Of a DNA stretch of 6,028 nucleotides, positions 1 through 5,067 are shown in pieces. The DNA is taken from positions 1-6,028 of the forward strand of contig DCGG01000142.1 of assembly GCA_002315455.1 (NCBI GenBank), in the 5' to 3' direction. Source of the DNA: Lentisphaeria bacterium UBA1784. Its GTDB lineage: Bacteria; Verrucomicrobiota; Lentisphaeria; Victivallales; Victivallaceae. The notes under the pieces are model-generated. The model saw nothing but the letters and a program-made list of their open reading frames with translations, was not told the origin of the DNA and ran no database searches. Made by a program: the position numbers and the translations under genes. Position 1 is the stretch's first letter. Each line of letters opens with the position of its first letter.

Positions 1-163
1 CGCCCTGCTGCGGGGCACACCAGCCCACGCCGTGGGTCAGACCGGAAATGTCCTTGATCTCTTTGGCCTTCGTCCAGGCGCCTTCCTGCGGGATGGGCGC
101 GGGACCGTGCTTGGGTCCCTTGGCGACGCAGGCCATCTGCTCGACTTCGTGCGAGTAGTTCAT
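1..163 (-). CDS. NifU-like Fe-S cluster assembly scaffold protein, N-terminal part (partial)
   Basis: Only the first 54 codons are inside the window; the gene runs off the left edge. The translated N-terminus begins MNYSHEVEQMACVAKGPKHG and continues through ISGLTHGVGWCAPQQG (residues 39-54). From memory this matches a small family of NifU/IscU-like iron-sulfur scaffold proteins, usually about 220-240 aa, that is commonly encoded beside a GGGtGRT-family protein in anaerobes. Cys49 in the GWCAPQQG stretch is a plausible cluster ligand; Cys12 is also present. The start at 163 is favoured because GGAG (170-173, minus strand) lies six bases upstream; Met10 lacks a comparable site. It has its own promoter, divergent from the DUF4432 gene. 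The family call rests on recognition of a short piece, so the role is likely rather than certain. The expected GGGtGRT partner would lie outside the window. Confidence 0.72.
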   Translation of the reverse strand, partial: MNYSHEVEQMACVAKGPKHGPAPIPQEGAWTKAKEIKDISGLTHGVGWCAPQQG

Positions 164-213
164 TGCTGTCTCCGTTTTGATTAAAAGTTTGGTGGAACGA
201 ACTCCTGTTTCCT

Positions 214-242
214 AATATACCGTTTCTGCTCCTCTTTTTCAA
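214..242 (-). promoter_or_regulatory. Sigma70-type promoter for the Fe-S scaffold gene
   Basis: On the minus strand a TTGAAA -35 box (237-242) and a TATATT -10 box (214-219) are separated by exactly 17 bases. Transcription would start near 207, giving a leader of roughly 44 bases before the ATG at 163. The match to the housekeeping consensus and correct placement ahead of a gene with a good ribosome binding site make this a strong prediction from sequence alone. Confidence 0.7.
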
Positions 243-276
243 GAGCTGATTCCCTTGGAAAGGTGTTTTTTTCCAC

Positions 277-305
277 TTGTAAAAGAGCGGCGGATATGCT
301 ATATT
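277..305 (+). promoter_or_regulatory. Sigma70-type promoter for the DUF4432 gene and possibly the downstream operon
   Basis: TTGTAA (277-282) and TATATT (300-305) are separated by 17 bases. Transcription would start near 312, so the ATG at 345 has a leader of about 33 bases. This argues against the longer reading from TTG at 255, which would begin upstream of the -35 box. No equally good promoter is seen further right, so this one may drive several or all of the rightward genes. Confidence 0.68.
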
Positions 306-344
306 TTGAAGAATATGGATGATTCACGGAAAAAGGGGTTCAAA

Positions 345-1364
345 ATGTCAACAGGCAACGCTGATTTTCTGCGGTCCCGCATCGGTGAGATGCGGCAGAT
401 CGCTTCGGTTCGCCGTCTCTCCGTCGAGGAGGGCAGGGGACGCGGGATGCGCGTCCTTGAATTCAACAACGGCAGCGGTCTGGATTTTACGGTCCTGCCG
501 GAGCGGGGCATGGATCTGGGGCAGGCTCATTTCAAGGGCGTTCCCATCGCATGGATTACCGGCAACTATCCCACGGCTCCCGCCTTCTATGAGGCCGAGG
601 GGCTGAACTGGCTCCGCAGCTGGGGTGGCGGACTCCTCACCGGTTGCGGTCTGCTTAACGTGGGCGGTCCCGGAGAAGCCGGCGGCGAGAAGCACGGCCT
701 CCACGGGCGGCTCTCCCACATCCCAGCAGAGAACGTCAATACTTCCGCAAAATGGAACGACGACGGCACGCGTTACGAACTTTCCGCAGAAGGGGAACTC
801 TCCCACAGCAAGGTCTTCGGGGAAAAACTGATCCTGAACCGCCGGATCTCCACCGCTTACGGGGAGAATGCCATCACCATCTGCGACACCATTGAGAACC
901 GGGGCTTCGATCCCCAGCCCTTCATGCTTCTCTACCACATGAACTTCGGCTGGCCGTTGGTGGACGAGGGTGCGACTTTGGAACTGCCGGAACATCCGGT
1001 GACTCCGCAGAACGACACCGCGGCTGCAGGTCTCCGGGACTGGGCAAAGCCGGAGGTCCCGCAGCATGGATTCGCGGAACAGGTGTTTTACCACACTCTT
1101 CCGGCCGGAGCCGACGGCATGGCAGAGGCGCTTCTGAGGAATCCGAAACTCGGGATCGCCTGCCGCCTCCGTTACGAAGTGAAGGAACTGCCCTGCCTCG
1201 TGCAGTGGAAGCAGATGGGGCAGGGGGAGTACGTGTTCGGTTTGGAGCCGGGCAACTGCTTCCCGGAAGGGCAGACCGCCATGGCCGCCAAGGGATTGCT
1301 CCGCACCATCGCTCCCGGAGAGGTGCGTAAGACCCGGGTGGTGGTCTCCTTTGAGGAAATTTGA
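345..1364 (+). CDS. DUF4432 family protein (aldose 1-epimerase-like fold)
   Basis: A 339-residue cytoplasmic protein of the DUF4432 family, which shares the galactose mutarotase beta-sandwich fold and probably acts on a sugar; the substrate is not known. Visible family landmarks are LPERGMDLG (51-59), a glycine-rich GGGLLTGCGLLNVGG stretch (94-108), HGLHGRLSH (117-125), YHMNFGWP (197-204) and GLEPGNCFPEG (299-309). By analogy with aldose epimerases, His120 or His125, His198 and Glu301 are candidate active-site residues; that assignment is inference. The ATG at 345 is chosen because GGGG (335-338) sits six bases upstream and the promoter start point lies near 312; a TTG at 255 would add 30 residues without family character. 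No signal peptide or membrane segment is seen. The gene ends 38 bases before gatB with no terminator between, so they are probably co-transcribed, although no functional link is evident. Confidence 0.85.
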   Translation: MSTGNADFLRSRIGEMRQIASVRRLSVEEGRGRGMRVLEFNNGSGLDFTVLPERGMDLGQAHFKGVPIAWITGNYPTAPAFYEAEGLNWLRSWGGGLLTGCGLLNVGGPGEAGGEKHGLHGRLSHIPAENVNTSAKWNDDGTRYELSAEGELSHSKVFGEKLILNRRISTAYGENAITICDTIENRGFDPQPFMLLYHMNFGWPLVDEGATLELPEHPVTPQNDTAAAGLRDWAKPEVPQHGFAEQVFYHTLPAGADGMAEALLRNPKLGIACRLRYEVKELPCLVQWKQMGQGEYVFGLEPGNCFPEGQTAMAAKGLLRTIAPGEVRKTRVVVSFEEI

Positions 1365-1402
1365 GATTTCAACGTCTTTACAATAAAAAACACAGGGACC
1401 CA

Positions 1403-2845
1403 ATGAAATACGAAGCTGTGATCGGTCTGGAGACTCACGTTCAGGTGAGGACTGCCAGCAAGATGTTCTGCGGTTGCGCCAACTCCTTCGGCGAGGAACC
1501 CAACACCCGGTGCTGTCCGGTGTGCATGGGGTATCCCGGCGTTCTGCCTTCCCCCAACAAGGCCGCCATCCGCGCCACGGTCAAGGCCGGACTGCTCACC
1601 GGATGCACCATCGCCAAGTTCAGCAAGTTCGACCGGAAGAGTTACTTCTACCCCGACATGCCGAAGAATTATCAGATCTCCCAGTATGATCTGCCATTCT
1701 GCGAACACGGGCGCATCCATCTGGAGGGCACCGGGTTTTCCGGCTCGCCCCTCCCTGTGAAGGAAATCGGCATCACCCGAATCCACCTTGAGGAAGACGT
1801 GGCAAAACTGACCCACTTCGGCGGAGTCAGCGGAGTGGACTACAACCGGGCCGGCGTCCCCCTGATGGAGGTGGTGAGCGAACCGGATATGCGCAGTGCC
1901 GACGAGGCCTACGCCTATCTCACCAGTTTGAAGGAGATTATGCGCTACGGCGGCATCGGCGACTGCGACATGGAGAAGGGGCAGATGCGTTGCGACGTGA
2001 ACATCTCTCTGCGGCCGGAGGGACAGCGGGAGTTCGGGACCAAGATCGAACTCAAGAACCTCAACAGTTTCCGGGCGGTCCACCGGGCCATCGAATACGA
2101 GATCTGGCGGCAGGCGGACCTTCTGAATCAGGGCGTCGTCCTGAAGCAGGAGACCCGCGGCTGGAATGATGAGCAGGGCGAGACCTACCTTATGCGGACC
2201 AAGGAATCCGCGCACGACTACCGCTATTTTCCCGATCCGGACCTGATGCCGGTTTGCTTCTCCGACGAGGAGATTGAAGCGATCCGCCGGGAGTTGCCGG
2301 AGATGCCGGAGGCCATGCGGGAGCGTTTCATCGCCGATTACGGTCTTACCGCATACGATGCGGAGATCCTCACGGCGGACCGTACCGTTGCCGCCTGGTT
2401 CGACAAGGCCGCAAAACTGGCCAAGACCCCGAAACTGGTGGCCAACTGGATAGGCTCCGAACTTCTGCGGTTGCTTGGCGAGAACAAGATATCCATTGAC
2501 GAATGCAGGATCACTCCGGAGTCTCTCGCGGAACTCACCGACCTCATTGATTCAGGAGCCATCAGCGGCAAGATCGGGAAAGAGGTCTTTGCCGAGATGT
2601 TTGAATCCGGTGCATCCCCGAAGAAAATCGTGGAGAGCAAGGGTCTGTCTCAAGTCAGCGATTCCGGCGCGATCTCGCAGGTGGTGGCGCAGGCCATCGC
2701 CGCCAACCCCAAACAACTGGCGGAGTTCAAAGCCGGAAACGCCAAACTCCTGCAGTACTTTGTGGGACAGGTCATGAAGTTGAGCAAGGGCCGGGCCAAT
2801 CCCCAGCTTGTGGTTGCGGAACTGCAGAAGCAGTTGAACGCCTGA
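1403..2845 (+). CDS. gatB: Aspartyl/glutamyl-tRNA(Asn/Gln) amidotransferase subunit B
   Basis: GatB is the tRNA-binding kinase/transamidase subunit of the GatCAB complex. The complex turns misacylated Glu-tRNA(Gln) and/or Asp-tRNA(Asn) into Gln-tRNA and Asn-tRNA, using ammonia released by GatA. The product has 480 residues, the normal family length. The catalytic cradle occupies about residues 1-290: AVIGLETHVQV (5-15), the signature VDYNRAGVPLMEVVSEPD (145-162), MRCDVNISLRP (195-205), TKIELKNLNSF (213-223) and DYRYFPDPDL (272-281). Cysteines 23, 25, 38 and 41 form the CxC...CxxC zinc-binding arrangement found in many GatB proteins. The helical and YqeY-like tail follows, with GQVMKLSKGRANPQLV at 455-470. 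The ATG at 1403 is preceded by AGGGA (1394-1398) and fits the family N-terminus; a TTG at 1361 would overlap the upstream stop. gatA and gatC are not adjacent, which is common when these genes are dispersed. Confidence 0.98.
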   Translation: MKYEAVIGLETHVQVRTASKMFCGCANSFGEEPNTRCCPVCMGYPGVLPSPNKAAIRATVKAGLLTGCTIAKFSKFDRKSYFYPDMPKNYQISQYDLPFCEHGRIHLEGTGFSGSPLPVKEIGITRIHLEEDVAKLTHFGGVSGVDYNRAGVPLMEVVSEPDMRSADEAYAYLTSLKEIMRYGGIGDCDMEKGQMRCDVNISLRPEGQREFGTKIELKNLNSFRAVHRAIEYEIWRQADLLNQGVVLKQETRGWNDEQGETYLMRTKESAHDYRYFPDPDLMPVCFSDEEIEAIRRELPEMPEAMRERFIADYGLTAYDAEILTADRTVAAWFDKAAKLAKTPKLVANWIGSELLRLLGENKISIDECRITPESLAELTDLIDSGAISGKIGKEVFAEMFESGASPKKIVESKGLSQVSDSGAISQVVAQAIAANPKQLAEFKAGNAKLLQYFVGQVMKLSKGRANPQLVVAELQKQLNA

Positions 2846-2863
2846 TCCCGGCAGCAGAAAAAC

Positions 2864-2870
2864 AAGGAGA
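2864..2870 (+). promoter_or_regulatory. Ribosome binding site that fixes a GTG start
   Basis: AAGGAGA lies with its GGAG core six bases before the GTG at 2876. No ATG is available near the conserved RecO N-terminus, so this strong site supports GTG as the initiation codon. Confidence 0.7.
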
Positions 2871-2875
2871 GTTTC

Positions 2876-3499
2876 GTGATCGCGTCCACCACATTCATCG
2901 TGCTGGATAAGCGCCCCTACCGGGAGAGCGCCCTGTTGTTGCGGGGGATCAGTCCGGATTACGGCAGGCTCTCCCTCGTGGCGCACGGAGCGCAGGCGGT
3001 GTCCGAGAAGAAGTTCCCCTGCGCGGACCTCTTCCGGGAATTGGAAACGGAGTTCCGGGACGACGAGAAGAGTACCCTCTTCACGGCCGGGAAGCTGGAA
3101 CTGGTCACGGACTTCGACGGCATCGGAAACGTTCCGCTTCACTTCAAGATGGCTTCCCGGATGGGAAGTTTCCTCCTGAAGAACCTGACGGAGAATCTGG
3201 CGCAGCCGTACACGTACGATACATTCCGTTCCATTCTCTCCAGATTGGCGGATCCCGAGTTGCAGACTCCGGAGGACCGATGGTCTTTGGAACAATGTTC
3301 CGTCCTGCTGAAAACGACCTTTCTCTATGAGAACGGCTTGCTTCCGGAAGGAAGGACCCCGCAGCAGAACGAGTTCTTGGAGAACTTGGTCGCAGCCGGG
3401 ATCGAGAACTCCCTTTTGCCGGAGTGCGCTCCCAAATATTGGGGCAGTTTGAATCAATGGCTCAATTCTCTGATTGATTTCCATCAACTTCAGAGATGA
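2876..3499 (+). CDS. recO: RecO-like DNA repair protein, short form without zinc-finger cysteines
   Basis: RecO helps load RecA onto SSB-coated single-stranded DNA in the RecFOR recombination pathway and anneals complementary strands. The N-terminal part has the RecO OB-fold pattern: FIVLDKRPYRESALLL (7-22), then YGRLSLVAHGAQ (29-40), the LFRELETEF strand (52-60) and KLELVTDFDGI (73-83). The rest is a helical region that still shows a trace of the family pattern at FLYENGLLPE (149-158). The protein has 207 residues, whereas typical RecO proteins are about 240-250, and the CxxC...CxxC zinc site expected after the GLLPE stretch is absent: the only cysteines are 49, 141 and 184. The reading frame is intact and ends naturally, so this looks like a reduced lineage form rather than a broken gene. 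It lies 30 bases after gatB and starts with GTG. The family is likely on the N-terminal match; function is inferred. Confidence 0.8.
   Translation: MIASTTFIVLDKRPYRESALLLRGISPDYGRLSLVAHGAQAVSEKKFPCADLFRELETEFRDDEKSTLFTAGKLELVTDFDGIGNVPLHFKMASRMGSFLLKNLTENLAQPYTYDTFRSILSRLADPELQTPEDRWSLEQCSVLLKTTFLYENGLLPEGRTPQQNEFLENLVAAGIENSLLPECAPKYWGSLNQWLNSLIDFHQLQR
3467..3496 (+). terminator. Bulged hairpin at the end of the recO-like gene (possible weak terminator or attenuator)
   Basis: TCTCTGA (3467-3473) pairs with TCAGAGA (3490-3496), and TTGAT (3474-3478) pairs with ATCAA (3483-3487), with a TTCC loop and a two-base CT bulge on the right arm. That makes a 12-base-pair stem just before the TGA stop (3497-3499), followed after ATGAGA-like sequence by TTTT (3502-3505). 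The stem is AT-rich and the T run short, so complete termination is doubtful; partial termination, RNA processing or a chance fold are all possible. It precedes the strong ribosome binding site of the lipoprotein gene. Confidence 0.35.
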
Positions 3500-3520
3500 G
3501 ATTTTGCAAGGAGGCAGATA

Positions 3521-3919
3521 ATGATGAGTCGTGTTTTGTGTTGTTTGTGTGTGCTCGTCGCGTGCGTTGCGCTCTGCGGCGTGTTTTCCGGTTGTGCAGA
3601 ATACGTTGAGGTGAATGGCGCCAGTTACAAGGCGATCACAAAAGACCAGCGCCGGGAACTGATCTACCGGGCGAGACTGACCTTGTACAAGAACTCCAAG
3701 ATCGTCCCGACGTCAGACTACCTTTTTGCCACCAGTCATGAACCGGAGATCAAAATCAGTTATTCCGGAGACCGTTTCGGAACGGCCAAAGTGACGTGGC
3801 AACTCCCGAAACGCCAATACACGCTGGTCTTTGACGGTTTTCTGGGAACCGACCGCATGACCTGTATCCTTCAGGTGATGGATAAGCAGCCGGATCTGAT
3901 CGATTTCACCGGACGCTGA
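3521..3919 (+). CDS. Small putative lipoprotein, unrecognised family
   Basis: The 132-residue product starts with a short basic end (Arg4) and a hydrophobic, cysteine-rich stretch (about residues 5-22), ending in FSGC with Cys25 as a probable lipidation site. Phe at the -3 position is less usual than Leu, so the lipobox is acceptable but imperfect; a plain signal peptide or membrane anchor is the alternative. After that comes a mixed-charge segment, KDQRRELIYRARL (41-53), and what reads as alternating beta strands through residues 76-118 (EIKISYSG, TAKVTWQLP, YTLVFDGFLG, MTCILQVMD). I do not recognise the family and assign no function. A very good AAGGAGG (3508-3514) lies six bases before the ATG at 3521; a second ATG follows at 3524. 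The gene sits 21 bases after the recO-like stop and 47 bases before the flippase-like gene, so an envelope role is plausible from context only. Confidence 0.75.
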   Translation: MMSRVLCCLCVLVACVALCGVFSGCAEYVEVNGASYKAITKDQRRELIYRARLTLYKNSKIVPTSDYLFATSHEPEIKISYSGDRFGTAKVTWQLPKRQYTLVFDGFLGTDRMTCILQVMDKQPDLIDFTGR

Positions 3920-3966
3920 CCGCATTCCCGCAAACAAGCCAAGACCGCAACGAGAAAGAATCCTTC

Positions 3967-5064
3967 ATGGCGCAATCTGTCACCAATGTTGATCCCGGAG
4001 AGTCCGCCCCCGTTTCCGGCTCCAGGACGGCGTGGAAGTTTTGCAAGAGCATCTGCTGTTTTCTGCTGAAGATCCTGCTGGCGGTGGTGATTATCGGTTA
4101 TTTTCTCTGCAAATATCATGAAAATCTGCTGAAGGCGTTGCAGTCGTTCGATTACCGCTATCTCATCCCCGCCTGCCTCCTCTATGGACTTCACATGATG
4201 GTCGCCGCATGGCGCTGGTGGCGCCTCGCCCGGATTCTGAAGGTGCGTCTTGCTGTGAAGGAGGCGCTGTTCCTCACGATGGAAGGATATTTCTTTTCGC
4301 TGGTGATCCCCGGCGGAGCGATCGGCGGGGACGTGGTGAAGATGGGGATCATCTCCAAGCGCTCCCCCGGCGGAAGCAAGATGGAAGGGGCCTTCTCCAT
4401 CCTGATGGACCGGATCATCGGCATGATCGCGCTCTTTGCGCTGGCGCTGGTCCTGCTGATCCCCGGAGCCGGACTGCTCTGCCGGGTCGATACCGGGCTG
4501 CAGTTGGAGAGCGGAATTTTCGTCGTGCTGGTCGCGCTGCTCTGTCTGGCCGGCCTCGGTGCCAGTTGCGTGATCTTTTTTCATCGTTTCATCGAACGCC
4601 TGCCGCTGCTTGGCACGATGATGCATTTCGGCGACCGGGTCACCCGCGGAATGGTCGGACGCATGACCGCCGCTACCGATACTTATGCCCAAGCATGGCC
4701 GGAACTGCTGCTGTTGATCACGGTCAGTGTGGTCGGAGTGCACATTATGACCACGCTGCCTCTGATCCTGCTTTTTCTGGGGGCCGGCGTGCCCTGTTCG
4801 ATCTTCAGCATCATCCTTGCAGTAACCTTCGGAAATATCATCGGACTTCTGCCCATCTTTCCCTCCGGTGTCGGCGGGAGGGATGCGGTGATCGTCATGA
4901 TCCTGATCGCGGCTGGCGTGGCCAATGCCGAAGCGGTGTCCATTCAGTTGATGTACACGGCGATCCTGCTCTTCTTCAACCTGCTGGGCGGAGTGTTCTT
5001 CGTGCTGGACCAGGGGAGAAAAGAGCAGCGTCCGGAAGAAAACAATCTGCAACGGGAGCAGTGA
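3967..5064 (+). CDS. Multi-pass membrane protein, LPG synthase TM / UPF0104 flippase-like family
   Basis: A 365-residue inner-membrane protein of the lysylphosphatidylglycerol synthetase transmembrane-region family (PF03706 type), whose members are thought to move or modify lipid-linked substrates; the substrate here is unknown. Family landmarks are the GYFFSLVIPGGAIGGDVVK block (107-125), the following MDR of SILMDRIIG (144-152) and PSGVGGRDA (299-307). Hydrophobic stretches lie near residues 31-49, 64-82, 104-118, 149-171, 184-206, 247-274, 278-297, 306-318 and 327-347, consistent with eight or nine membrane passes. The soluble MprF aminoacyl-transferase domain is absent, so this is a stand-alone transmembrane unit and should not be named lysylphosphatidylglycerol synthase. 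The ribosome binding site is weak (GAGAAAG at 3952-3958), but no better start exists nearby. It is followed after only three bases by the MTHFR-like gene, suggesting translational coupling. The last 17 residues are a charged tail, likely cytoplasmic. Confidence 0.88.
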   Translation: MAQSVTNVDPGESAPVSGSRTAWKFCKSICCFLLKILLAVVIIGYFLCKYHENLLKALQSFDYRYLIPACLLYGLHMMVAAWRWWRLARILKVRLAVKEALFLTMEGYFFSLVIPGGAIGGDVVKMGIISKRSPGGSKMEGAFSILMDRIIGMIALFALALVLLIPGAGLLCRVDTGLQLESGIFVVLVALLCLAGLGASCVIFFHRFIERLPLLGTMMHFGDRVTRGMVGRMTAATDTYAQAWPELLLLITVSVVGVHIMTTLPLILLFLGAGVPCSIFSIILAVTFGNIIGLLPIFPSGVGGRDAVIVMILIAAGVANAEAVSIQLMYTAILLFFNLLGGVFFVLDQGRKEQRPEENNLQREQ

Positions 5065-5067
5065 AAT

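Noticed and set aside
255..344. Longer start (TTG at 255) for the DUF4432 protein.
   Set aside because: It would begin upstream of the promoter -35 box; the ATG at 345 has a proper ribosome binding site and gives a normal family N-terminus.
1351..1384. Possible extra promoter before gatB: TACAAT at 1379-1384 as a -10 box.
   Set aside because: The -10 box is fair, but no -35 match lies at 16-18 bases; TTGAGG (1351-1356) is 22 bases away and TTGAGA (1361-1366) only 12.
348..1403. Long minus-strand open frames opposite the DUF4432 gene, gatB and the recO-like gene (also 1172-2215 and 2552-3487).
   Set aside because: All are antisense to well-supported genes, lack ribosome binding sites that I can see and have no protein-like motifs.
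3474..3502. Possible promoter before the lipoprotein gene: TTGATT (3474-3479) with TGAGAT 17 bases later.
   Set aside because: The -10 match is only three of six bases, and the -35-like sequence is better explained as part of the hairpin arm.
3914..3952. Short direct repeat GACCGCA flanking the start of the 3920-3966 spacer.
   Set aside because: Two seven-base copies in GC-rich sequence are expected by chance and no dyad or terminator accompanies them.
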